DNA of 41,088 bases from positions 1-41,088 of the forward strand of contig CAKVHC010000010.1 in the NCBI GenBank assembly GCA_934747805.1. Direction: 5' to 3'. The stretch comes from an uncultured Clostridia bacterium (lineage in GTDB: Bacteria > Bacillota > Clostridia > Christensenellales > UBA1242). Shown here piece after piece: positions 8,015 through 14,653 of the stretch (its first letter is position 1; each line of letters begins with the position of its first letter). The position numbers were made by a program, and so were the translations under genes. The notes below the pieces were generated by a model. The model was not told where the DNA came from. It worked only from the letters and a program-made list of their open reading frames with translations, and ran no database searches.

Positions 8015-9034
8015 TTACCCCTCAATCACCACAGCGTGCGCTATGCACGGAATAGAATCGCCTTGCTGACTTGACGTAGTGCTTAGCAATGCGCCTGTTG
8101 CCACAAACAATACCTTTTTGTACACACCTTCCTTAATTTTCTGCATTACATAAGAATTAAGCACCGATGCACTACAACCAGCTCCGCTTCCGCCCATAAA
8201 TACCTTGTGTTTTTTACAATACATTGCACACCCACAGTCCATATACCTTTTGTCTAAGAATATATCGTGTTTTTCAAGTAAGTCGAGGAGTATTTCGCTT
8301 CCCAGCCGTCCAAGATCTCCTGTGATTATAAGGTCGTAATCCTCTACTTTTGTCTTACTACCCTTTAAATGTGCCACAATAGTACTCATTGCTGCAGGTG
8401 CCATTGCCGCACCCATATTGTTGACATCTTTAATGCCAAAGTCGACCACCTTACCAAACGTCACCGCCGTCACACGTGGTCCTTGTCCTTCTGTAGACAA
8501 TACACATCCGCCTGAGCCAGTCACTGTCCATTGTGAGTATGGTGGTCGCTGATTTCCCAATTCGAGTGGATATCTATATTGCCTTTCCGCACTAGAAAAG
8601 TGGCTCGCCGTGGCACAGCATATGTTTTTGAAATATCCTGCATCAAGCAAACAACTCCCCAATGCGATGCTCTCTGCCATTGTAGAACATGCGCCATACA
8701 GTCCAATGAATGTAGTGCCAAACTTACGTGCAGCAAAACTCGAACTTATAATCTGATTTAGCAAGTCGCCTGAAAGCAGCACGTCAATTTGCGACGGAAT
8801 TAAGTCGGCAGATTTAATTGCTCCAAAAATAGTTTTTTCTAGGAGAGTTCGCTCGCTTTTTTCGTAAGTATTCTGTCCGAAAGTGTCATTCTGCTCTACA
8901 TGCTGGAAATATGGCCCAAATGCTCCGTTGCCCTCAGCTCGTCCCACGAGTGCATAATTGCCAATTATTTTGGGCGGATTCTTAAAAATAATAGTCTGCT
9001 TTTGCTCTTGCTCAACTTTAACATTCTTTTTCAT
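8015..9034 (-). CDS. spoVAD: Stage V sporulation protein AD
   Basis: Soluble, thiolase-fold component of the SpoVA complex; in B. subtilis it binds dipicolinic acid on the inner spore membrane. 339 aa, normal length. The conserved segments YGACSTMAES, TGSGGCVLS, TGDLGRLGSE and GGSGAGCSASV are all present. The ATG at 9034 follows AGGAGAG with good spacing. It is middle gene of the spoVAC-AD-AE order typical of Clostridia, where the three are the minimal conserved spoVA set. Confidence 0.97.
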   Translation of the reverse strand: MKKNVKVEQEQKQTIIFKNPPKIIGNYALVGRAEGNGAFGPYFQHVEQNDTFGQNTYEKSERTLLEKTIFGAIKSADLIPSQIDVLLSGDLLNQIISSSFAARKFGTTFIGLYGACSTMAESIALGSCLLDAGYFKNICCATASHFSSAERQYRYPLELGNQRPPYSQWTVTGSGGCVLSTEGQGPRVTAVTFGKVVDFGIKDVNNMGAAMAPAAMSTIVAHLKGSKTKVEDYDLIITGDLGRLGSEILLDLLEKHDIFLDKRYMDCGCAMYCKKHKVFMGGSGAGCSASVLNSYVMQKIKEGVYKKVLFVATGALLSTTSSQQGDSIPCIAHAVVIEG

Positions 9035-9044
9035 TATCTCTCTC

Positions 9045-9497
9045 CTATATAATCAAGGCGAACAATCCAGCCACGACACTGCCAGCCACGCCCAACACAA
9101 TGACTGGTCCGGCAATAGTAAACATTTTTACACAGATGCCGAACACAATTCCTTCGTGCTTGAATTCAAGCGCTGCACTGGTTATGCTGTTTGAAAAGCC
9201 GGTGATTGGAATAATTGACCCTGCGCCGCCAAATGCACCTATTTTGTCGTAAAAACCTATTGCAGTGAACAACGATGCTAAAAAGATGATTGTTATGAGC
9301 ATATAGCTAGATAGCTGTGTTGCACTCAAATTAGGCCAAATGTACGCATAGAGATCATAGACCCCTTGACCGAATACGCAAATAAGCCCACCTGTTAAGT
9401 ATGCTCGCATTAATGACCCAAACATTTTAGTCTTTGGAGTCTTAGATTCCACATAAGCGTTGTAATTTTCGTTTCTCTTAATCTTTTCTTGTTCCAT
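9045..9497 (-). CDS. spoVAC: Stage V sporulation protein AC
   Basis: Membrane subunit of the SpoVA dipicolinate channel; in B. subtilis SpoVAC behaves as a mechanosensitive channel. 150 aa, with the family segments FGSLMRAYLTGGLICVFGQ and GGAGSIIPITGFSNS and several membrane helices. It is first in the operon and is divergent from the Asn-rich lipoprotein gene, 89 nt away. No good Shine-Dalgarno precedes the ATG at 9497, and I could not find a convincing sigma-F, sigma-G or sigma-A promoter in the gap. Confidence 0.95.
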   Translation of the reverse strand: MEQEKIKRNENYNAYVESKTPKTKMFGSLMRAYLTGGLICVFGQGVYDLYAYIWPNLSATQLSSYMLITIIFLASLFTAIGFYDKIGAFGGAGSIIPITGFSNSITSAALEFKHEGIVFGICVKMFTIAGPVIVLGVAGSVVAGLFALII

Positions 9498-9586
9498 ACC
9501 GCAATGTTATCCATAAATTTATTTTTCAAACATAAATAATTTTTTGTTTTCGTCACAAAATAATCAAGAAATCATTTGGAGGATTT

Positions 9587-11956
9587 ATGAACAAAAAGTT
9601 GAAAATATTTACAATGACTGCACTCTTAGGCGTTTTGACCGCCGGCTGTGCTAATTCTAATGCGAATATCAACACGCTAGATAAAAACTTGATGAATCTG
9701 GAAGCCAGCGTTCGCAATTCAATCGCAGGCAACGCTAGCGACTTTTTTATCAATGAGTTTGATTGCCCAGCATGCGACAGTGTAGTAACTGCAAAATACA
9801 ATGCACGCACCAACGTACTCGAAATCGGACCAACTGTTCGAGATAACAACACTCGCCCACTTATCAATAAAAATGTGGACACGTATCGCAAAAATGCCAA
9901 TCGCACAGTGAGAAATACTGCAGGTAACTCAACAAATGCCAATGCGAACAACACTAACGGCAATTTGAGTCGTGGCACAACATTCTACGGCAACTATTTT
10001 ATCACCGATGGCAGCTACACCCCACGCTATAGCGAATTGCGTGACGAAAGTGTCGTCGCAAACAAGGTGAAAAACATTGAGAACCTTTACAGCATAGCTT
10101 ATGACGTTTCGCTCGCCAAATCTCAATTTAACGAACTAAGAGATGAATTACTGACACAAATTGACAACACTCGTAGCAATTTGGAATCATATGAGAACTT
10201 AAACGAGGCTCAACAAAATGCACTCAATCAATATGCTCTCACCATCCGCAACATTATTAATACAATCAATAATTCAAATGAACTTTACAAAAACAATATG
10301 GTCATAACTGGTTCACAAAACATTATAGATAACCAAGCATATCGTTCTGCGCAATACATCAACATGCTAAACTGCATCGACACTCAAATTTCAGCACTCG
10401 AAAATGCTATTGCGACGTTGGATATGATAAACAACTCTATTCTAACCGATGCGGACAAGGGCTTCACCACACTGCCAAATAAGGATACTGATAGAAACGT
10501 TGTCATCGATGACAATTCAATCCAAAACCCTACTACAAATAACACAAACAACACAGTAAATAACCCAACTAATAACACAAACAATAATTTAGCTGGCAAT
10601 AACACGACAAATACAAACAACAACACCACAAATAATGTAAATAATACAAATCATAATGTTAATAATGGCGTGTCAAACAATGCTAATCGCATTAACAACA
10701 ACAATAATCTTGTTAACAATACTAATCGCACTACAAACAACGGCATCGTACCAAACATTGACACAATGGATTCAAATTTGAATGGAAATCGAGTTGTAAA
10801 CAACGGCATCAACACAAATAATGGTGTTAACAATTCTACAAATGGCGTAAATAATGGATTAGTCCGCAACAATAACACCAACAACGGATTGAACAACACA
10901 TTAATTCCTAACCGCAATGTCAACACCCCAATTAATAGTGGACGAAACATTTCTAATATGCCATACAACTCAAATATGGCTAACAATAGTGCTAATGGAA
11001 TCAATAATACTGTAGTGAACAATGCGAATTCTGGCAATAGAATAGTTAATTCCAACAATGCAAATCGTAATGCAAACAATGGAATCGTGCCAAACATTGA
11101 CACGATGGACTCCAGTTTCAATCGAAATACAGTTGTAAATAATAATGCTAATAACACAGCAAACAACTTTAATGGGGTTAATCTAAACAACAACTTGGCT
11201 AATGGAACAACTAACGCAAATCTTGGCGGCTATTTGAACAACACGACTAACAATCTATCCAACAATACTGCCATAAATAACGGAACAAATACAAGCAATG
11301 TTTTAAATAACAATGGCATAAACAATGTAGAAAACAACGATTTGAATGGCGAAAATGGCAACATTTTGAACAACGCTAACAACATTGCATCAAATCGTGG
11401 CGAAGTTGTACGTAATACGGATAGTTACAACATTCCTACTGTAAGAAATAATGTAAACACCTATAATTACAACACTTTGGGCGAATTTGGTGGTAACAGA
11501 GCTGTGAATGGCAACCAGAATTTGCCATCAAGTGCAAACACTTTGCTCAATAATCAAACTCCACCTCCAACTGCTGAAAGATATATGAACAATAGAACAG
11601 AAAACAAAAATACAATTCTTAATAATGCAGATAAGATAAAAGTGGACGATAACAACGAAAACAAGAACGCAAACGACGGCATCATGCTCTTGGATAAGAC
11701 AAATGACAAAGACAAGACTGTCAATCTTAGCAGAAATGAAATGGTGACCGATAAAAAAGATGAAGAAACTCAACATAATCACAAAATGCCATTAATCGAG
11801 AGCAACAATTCGGACAAAAACACAACAAGCACTGCTGACACTAGAAAATATGACATTAGCACAAACAACACAACTATCAAACGTTCAGTGAATGTCACTG
11901 GCCCAAAGGTTAACTTAAACGACGGCGAAAAGATCAGTTCCAACGCACGTGCATAA
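9587..11956 (+). CDS. Large Asn-rich lipoprotein of unknown function
   Basis: 789 aa. The ATG at 9587 follows a strong GGAGG (9578-9582). A lipoprotein signal peptide ends in the lipobox LTAGC, so C21 would be lipidated. Residues about 22-300 look folded: a CPAC pair at 60-63, then helical and coiled segments (about 165-300). From about 305 to 700 the protein is extremely Asn-rich and low in complexity, with an internal duplication: NNGIVPNIDTMDS appears at 384-396 and again at 497-509. The tail is charged (Lys, Asp, Glu). I do not recognise the family. It lies between the spoVA and spoIIA operons, which suggests but does not prove a spore or cell-surface role. The gene carries its own terminator and is the only plus-strand protein gene in this sporulation region. 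Confidence 0.85.
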   Translation: MNKKLKIFTMTALLGVLTAGCANSNANINTLDKNLMNLEASVRNSIAGNASDFFINEFDCPACDSVVTAKYNARTNVLEIGPTVRDNNTRPLINKNVDTYRKNANRTVRNTAGNSTNANANNTNGNLSRGTTFYGNYFITDGSYTPRYSELRDESVVANKVKNIENLYSIAYDVSLAKSQFNELRDELLTQIDNTRSNLESYENLNEAQQNALNQYALTIRNIINTINNSNELYKNNMVITGSQNIIDNQAYRSAQYINMLNCIDTQISALENAIATLDMINNSILTDADKGFTTLPNKDTDRNVVIDDNSIQNPTTNNTNNTVNNPTNNTNNNLAGNNTTNTNNNTTNNVNNTNHNVNNGVSNNANRINNNNNLVNNTNRTTNNGIVPNIDTMDSNLNGNRVVNNGINTNNGVNNSTNGVNNGLVRNNNTNNGLNNTLIPNRNVNTPINSGRNISNMPYNSNMANNSANGINNTVVNNANSGNRIVNSNNANRNANNGIVPNIDTMDSSFNRNTVVNNNANNTANNFNGVNLNNNLANGTTNANLGGYLNNTTNNLSNNTAINNGTNTSNVLNNNGINNVENNDLNGENGNILNNANNIASNRGEVVRNTDSYNIPTVRNNVNTYNYNTLGEFGGNRAVNGNQNLPSSANTLLNNQTPPPTAERYMNNRTENKNTILNNADKIKVDDNNENKNANDGIMLLDKTNDKDKTVNLSRNEMVTDKKDEETQHNHKMPLIESNNSDKNTTSTADTRKYDISTNNTTIKRSVNVTGPKVNLNDGEKISSNARA

Positions 11957-11957
11957 A

Positions 11958-11984
11958 AAATACCCACATGGGTATTTTTTTTAT
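11958..11984 (+). terminator. Terminator of the Asn-rich lipoprotein gene
   Basis: ATACCCA (11960-11966) and TGGGTAT (11969-11975) form a stem followed by a long T-run, directly after the stop codon. Confidence 0.85.
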
Positions 11985-11987
11985 TTG

Positions 11988-12018
11988 AGAAAAAAAGAAC
12001 ACCTAAATTTCGGTGTTC
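11988..12018 (-). terminator. Terminator of the spoIIA operon
   Basis: GAACACC (11997-12003) and GGTGTTC (12012-12018). On the minus strand the stem is followed by a run of seven T. It lies 34 nt past the sigF stop. Confidence 0.8.
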
Positions 12019-12051
12019 ATATATTTAGAGAATTTAGATTAATTTATCGCA

Positions 12052-12780
12052 TTACTTTACATTTTTTTTGCGAATTTCAGTCAAAATTTTATTTTCAATG
12101 CGTGACACTTGAACTTGGCTGACTCCCAACATTTCTGCTATTTCTGCCTGCGTTTTGTCCAAAAAATACCGCATTGTTATGATTTTTCTCTCACGTGGTT
12201 TTAGTGAACGCAAAATATCGTTTATAAATATCTTATTGGCATAATTTTCTTGTTCATTGCCAGTGGACAAAAGAAAATCTCCCATTTCAGCACTATTACT
12301 ATCATCATCCTCGACTGGTGTGCAAATTGATATCGGCATTTTGGTCGATTCAATTGCCATGACTATATCGGTCTGCTCTACTCCAAAATGTTCACTAAGC
12401 TCTTCGATAGTGGGCGACTCGCCATTTTGATTGCGCACGGAGTCAATATACTGACCTATTTGGCGAGCCAACATCTTTATAGAGCGAGATACTTTAATGA
12501 CGCCATCGTCACGCAAAAATCTCTTTACTTCACCAGCAATCATTGGCACGGCATAAGTTGAGAATTTTACGTTGAACTCAGGTTTGAAATTGTTTATTGC
12601 CTTGACAAAACCCATACAGCCCAACTGATACAAGTCATCATATTCGATGCCCCTATCTTTGTAACGTCTAATCACGCTTTTGATGAGTGGGAAATTGTCC
12701 TGAAGCAATTTTTCTTTTGCCGACTCGTCACCGCTTTGTGCTCTGGCAATAGTTTCATTATTGTTGTCGTATACGAGCAT
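12052..12780 (-). CDS. sigF: RNA polymerase sigma-F factor
   Basis: First forespore-specific sigma factor; directs early forespore genes. 242 aa, normal length. Region 2 includes YDDLYQLGCMGFVKAI and KFSTYAVPMIAGEVKRFLRDDG. Region 4 ends in a helix-turn-helix (TQAEIAEMLGVSQVQVSRIE). It is the third gene of the operon, 1 nt after spoIIAB, in the same order as in B. subtilis. Activity is held in check by SpoIIAB and released by SpoIIAA, both encoded just upstream. Confidence 0.98.
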   Translation of the reverse strand: MLVYDNNNETIARAQSGDESAKEKLLQDNFPLIKSVIRRYKDRGIEYDDLYQLGCMGFVKAINNFKPEFNVKFSTYAVPMIAGEVKRFLRDDGVIKVSRSIKMLARQIGQYIDSVRNQNGESPTIEELSEHFGVEQTDIVMAIESTKMPISICTPVEDDDSNSAEMGDFLLSTGNEQENYANKIFINDILRSLKPRERKIITMRYFLDKTQAEIAEMLGVSQVQVSRIENKILTEIRKKNVK

Positions 12781-12781
12781 T

Positions 12782-13219
12782 CTATACCACCGATTTTAAT
12801 TGCTGCTCAAATACCTTGCTCATTTTGACTGTTACACCTGCGTTTTTGTTGTTGCTAATCTCAAATTCGTCCATAAAACTTTCCATAACGGTTATACCCA
12901 TTCCGCTACGCTCGTCACCTGCACATGTGGTGAAGAATGGCTGGCGTGCTTTTTCAATGTCTTCAATGCCGACACCGTTGTCGCTCACTGAAATTGTGAG
13001 ACGATTGCCGTCAATTTCGCATTTCAATGTGATTGTTCCGACCGTCCCTTTGTATGCGTGAACGATGCAATTGGTCACCGCCTCACTCACGACTGTTTTT
13101 ATGTCATCCAGTTCTTCTACTGTTGGATCAAGCGGCAAACAAAATGCACTCACACATACTCGTGCAAAACTTTCGTTTTCTGATAAAGATTTAAATTTCA
13201 TTTCAAAACTATTTTTCAT
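12782..13219 (-). CDS. spoIIAB: Anti-sigma-F factor and SpoIIAA kinase SpoIIAB
   Basis: Binds and inhibits sigma-F, and phosphorylates SpoIIAA with ATP. The 145-aa protein has the GHKL ATPase motifs: N box EAVTNCIVHAYKG, G1 box DNGVGI, and G2 box in GMGITVMESF. The ATG at 13219 follows GGAG with 5-nt spacing. It sits between spoIIAA and sigF, so the three partners are made together. Confidence 0.97.
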   Translation of the reverse strand: MKNSFEMKFKSLSENESFARVCVSAFCLPLDPTVEELDDIKTVVSEAVTNCIVHAYKGTVGTITLKCEIDGNRLTISVSDNGVGIEDIEKARQPFFTTCAGDERSGMGITVMESFMDEFEISNNKNAGVTVKMSKVFEQQLKSVV

Positions 13220-13227
13220 ATTATCTC

Positions 13228-13539
13228 CTAACTAATTTTGGGCATTATGTTGTACAGCCCAGACATATTAAATATTTTCTCTGCGACGGTTGACGGATTG
13301 CTAATGAATATTGGCATTGATTTGTTGGCAAGTTTTTTGTATCTTCCAATCAAAACGCCTACACCAGTGCTATCCATAAAACTCAGTTCACTTAAATCTA
13401 TTATCACTTGTTGAAATCCTTTTTCAGTGTCGAACAATGTATCCATTACACGTCTTGTATACTCTGCTGAGTGTTCATCCAGTTCACCAGACAACAATAT
13501 ATACATAGTTTTATTGATGATTTTGCTTTTGATTTGCAT
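13228..13539 (-). CDS. spoIIAA: Anti-anti-sigma factor SpoIIAA
   Basis: STAS-domain protein that, when dephosphorylated by SpoIIE, frees sigma-F from SpoIIAB. I place the start at the ATG at 13539, which follows AAGGAGG with 7-nt spacing; the open frame runs 10 codons further upstream without a ribosome site. This gives 103 aa. The phosphorylated serine is S57 in FMDSTGVGVLIGRYK. It is first gene of the operon. In B. subtilis this operon is driven by sigma-H and Spo0A. I did not find clear sigma-H or 0A boxes, only a repeated motif upstream. Confidence 0.96.
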   Translation of the reverse strand: MQIKSKIINKTMYILLSGELDEHSAEYTRRVMDTLFDTEKGFQQVIIDLSELSFMDSTGVGVLIGRYKKLANKSMPIFISNPSTVAEKIFNMSGLYNIMPKIS

Positions 13540-13589
13540 TGTATTTCCTCCTTGCATAAATGTTAGCAAGATTGAATTAAATAAGTTGC

Positions 13590-13642
13590 AAAAATAAACG
13601 ACTAAATATGTTTGTTTATGGCAATTATTGAAAAATAAACGA
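13590..13642. repeat. Two direct copies of a 12-bp motif upstream of spoIIA
   Basis: AAAAATAAACGA at 13590-13601 and again at 13631-13642 (plus-strand reading), 41 bp apart. They lie in the gap between spoIIAA and the divergent tRNA operon. They could be regulator sites for spoIIA, but the region is very AT-rich and chance is possible. Confidence 0.35.
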
Positions 13643-13686
13643 TAAAAAAATCAAAAAATATTTACTAAAAAACTTTTGATAAACAG

Positions 13687-13715
13687 TTGACAGCGGCTTT
13701 TTTTTATAGTATATT
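13687..13715 (+). promoter_or_regulatory. Sigma-A promoter of the tRNA operon
   Basis: TTGACA (13687-13692), 17-bp spacer, TATATT (13710-13715), 17 nt before the first tRNA. Confidence 0.8.
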
Positions 13716-13732
13716 AGAAAAGTCATCTATAT

Positions 13733-13808
13733 CGGGGTGTAGCGCAATTGGTAGCGCACGTGGTTTGGGACCATGGGGTTGGGAGTTCGAGTCTCTTCAC
13801 CCCGACCA
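13733..13808 (+). tRNA. tRNA-Pro (anticodon TGG)
   Basis: 76 nt with CCA encoded. The acceptor CGGGGTG/CACCCCG is fully paired. The anticodon loop TTTGGGA gives TGG. It is first gene of the tRNA operon. Confidence 0.96.
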
Positions 13809-13817
13809 TAGTTGTGG

Positions 13818-13894
13818 GGGCCTTTAGCTCAGTTGGTTAGAGCAACCGGCTCATAACCGGTCGGTCCGCGGTTCAAGTCCGTGAAGGCCCACCA
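13818..13894 (+). tRNA. tRNA with anticodon CAT (elongator Met or lysidine-type Ile)
   Basis: 77 nt with CCA encoded. The acceptor GGGCCTT/AAGGCCC is fully paired. The anticodon arm is ACCGG-CTCATAA-CCGGT. A paired G1-C72 and the lack of three G-C pairs next to the anticodon loop argue against the initiator tRNA. The body (CCTTTAGCTCAGTTGGTTAGAGCA) resembles tRNA-Ile2, in which TilS turns the CAT cytidine into lysidine to read AUA, but sequence alone does not settle this against elongator Met. Confidence 0.93.
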
Positions 13895-13933
13895 GATTCA
13901 CGACTTAATTAGTGACAAATTATGACAAAATAT

Positions 13934-14010
13934 GGTCCGGTAGCTCAGCTGGTTAGAGCGCTAGCCTGTCACGCTAGAGGTCGAGAGTTCAAGTCTCTTT
14001 CGGATCGCCA
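13934..14010 (+). tRNA. tRNA-Asp (anticodon GTC)
   Basis: 77 nt with CCA encoded. The anticodon arm is CTAGC-CTGTCAC-GCTAG. The acceptor GGTCCGG/TCGGATC contains two G-U pairs. The discriminator is G, as usual for tRNA-Asp. Confidence 0.95.
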
Positions 14011-14014
14011 TTAT

Positions 14015-14090
14015 GTCTCGATAGCTCAGTCGGTAGAGCAAAGGACTGAAAATCCTTGTGTCGGTGGTTCGATTCCACTTCGGGACACCA
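14015..14090 (+). tRNA. tRNA-Phe (anticodon GAA)
   Basis: 76 nt with CCA encoded. The acceptor GTCTCGA/TCGGGAC has one G-U pair. The anticodon arm is AAGGA-CTGAAAA-TCCTT. The discriminator is A. Its 3' end (CACTTCGGGACACCA) is copied three more times directly downstream. Confidence 0.95.
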
Positions 14091-14164
14091 ATGTGACAGA
14101 AGTGAAGAGAAACACTACACAAGGTAAATCTCTACAATGTGGAGTGCTTCACTTCGGGACACCA
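14091..14164 (+). repeat. tRNA-sized hairpin unit A ending in the tRNA-Phe 3' end
   Basis: A 74-nt unit starting directly after the CCA of tRNA-Phe and ending in CACTTCGGGACACCA, identical to the tRNA-Phe 3' end. GAAGTGAAG (14099-14107) pairs perfectly with CTTCACTTC (14147-14155). An inner hairpin is formed by CTCTAC (14130-14135) and GTGGAG (14139-14144). GT (14093-14094) can pair with AC (14159-14160), leaving an unpaired ACCA as in a tRNA. It lacks a cloverleaf and an anticodon arm, so it is not a normal tRNA. Confidence 0.8.
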
Positions 14165-14239
14165 AGTTACGAATGTGGAAGCGAACTATCGCACAAGGCA
14201 AATCTCTAATAAGAGATTCGATTCCACTTCGGGACACCA
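14165..14239 (+). repeat. tRNA-sized hairpin unit B ending in the tRNA-Phe 3' end
   Basis: A 75-nt unit that is diverged from A and C but shares CACAAGG(C)AAATCTCTA with them. Its last 23 nt (14217-14239) are identical to tRNA-Phe 14068-14090, including the T-loop. The 5' side GAATGTGGAAGCG (14171-14183) pairs with the 3' side CGATTCCACTTC (14219-14230), with one bulge and one mismatch. An inner hairpin AATCTCT (14201-14207) / AGAGATT (14212-14218) replaces that of A. GTGGAA/TTCCAC replaces GTGAAG/CTTCAC, which amounts to two compensatory pair changes. Confidence 0.8.
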
Positions 14240-14313
14240 ATGTGACAGAAGTGAAGAAAAACACCACACAAGGTAAATCTCTACAATGTGGAGTGCTTCA
14301 CTTCGGGACACCA
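14240..14313 (+). repeat. tRNA-sized hairpin unit C ending in the tRNA-Phe 3' end
   Basis: A 74-nt unit identical to unit A except at two positions (14258 A for G, 14265 C for T), both in the unpaired 5' part. The outer stem is 14248-14256 with 14296-14304. It is followed after 8 nt by tRNA-Thr, so all three units should be transcribed in the tRNA operon. Confidence 0.8.
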
Positions 14314-14321
14314 TTCCGTAT

Positions 14322-14396
14322 GCTAGTGTGGCTCAACGGTAGAGCAGCTGACTTGTAATCAGCAGGTTGGAGGTTCGATTCCTCTCACTAGCTCCA
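14322..14396 (+). tRNA. tRNA-Thr (anticodon TGT)
   Basis: 75 nt with CCA encoded. The acceptor GCTAGTG/CACTAGC is fully paired. The anticodon arm GCTGA-CTTGTAA-TCAGC gives TGT. Confidence 0.96.
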
Positions 14397-14401
14397 GTTA
14401 T

Positions 14402-14487
14402 GGATGGGTACCCAAGCGGCCAAAGGGAACAGACTGTAAATCTGTCGGCATTCGCCTACGGTGGTTCGAACCCACTCCCATCCACCA
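14402..14487 (+). tRNA. tRNA-Tyr (anticodon GTA)
   Basis: 86 nt with CCA encoded and the long variable arm of class II tRNAs (TCGGCATTCGCCTA region). The anticodon loop CTGTAAA gives GTA. It is last gene of the tRNA operon. Confidence 0.96.
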
Positions 14488-14494
14488 AAAAATA

Positions 14495-14522
14495 AGAGCA
14501 TATTAAGTATGCTCTTTTTTTG
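14495..14522 (+). terminator. Terminator of the tRNA operon
   Basis: AGAGCATA (14495-14502) and TATGCTCT (14508-14515) followed by a long T-run. Confidence 0.9.
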
Positions 14523-14603
14523 TTGTCCTACTCTTTTTTGTTCTGGCAATAGTAATGTTATCAGTCACCTACTTTGTACTGCTGGTACAGGATTTTTTGC
14601 TGT

Positions 14604-14653
14604 TTCAAAACTAAAGCTTGGTTTGATTATTCAAACCAAGCTTTAGTTTTGAA
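14604..14653. terminator. Perfect 23-bp inverted repeat at the end of the RluA-type gene
   Basis: Bases 14604-14626 and 14631-14653 are exact reverse complements around the 4-nt loop TTAT. The repeat runs into the last codons and stop of the minus-strand pseudouridine synthase gene. It probably ends that transcript, but the T-tract behind it on the minus strand is short (TTTTGAAA), so it is either an unusual terminator, an RNA-stabilising hairpin, or a small inserted palindrome. Confidence 0.6.

Noticed and set aside
10651..11193. Long minus-strand open frame opposite the Asn-rich gene
   Set aside because: It is the mirror of the Asn-rich low-complexity codons (AAC/AAT read as GTT/ATT), giving a Leu/Val-rich product. 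No ribosome site; shadow frame.
9587..11956. Simple-sequence artefact or frameshifted region
   Set aside because: The frame is open for 789 codons with a strong ribosome site, a clean lipobox and an intact terminator, so it is a real gene.
13818..13894. Initiator tRNA-Met
   Set aside because: Fully paired position 1-72 and no three consecutive G-C pairs below the anticodon loop.
14091..14313. Units A-C as functional tRNAs
   Set aside because: No D-arm, anticodon arm or full acceptor stem can be formed; only the 3' end is tRNA-like.
14091..14313. CRISPR array
   Set aside because: Units are whole near-identical 74-nt repeats without unique spacers, and no cas genes are present.
13922..14358. 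Open frames running through the tRNA genes and hairpin units
   Set aside because: They are read across structured tRNA sequence and share the repeats; the tRNA genes explain them.
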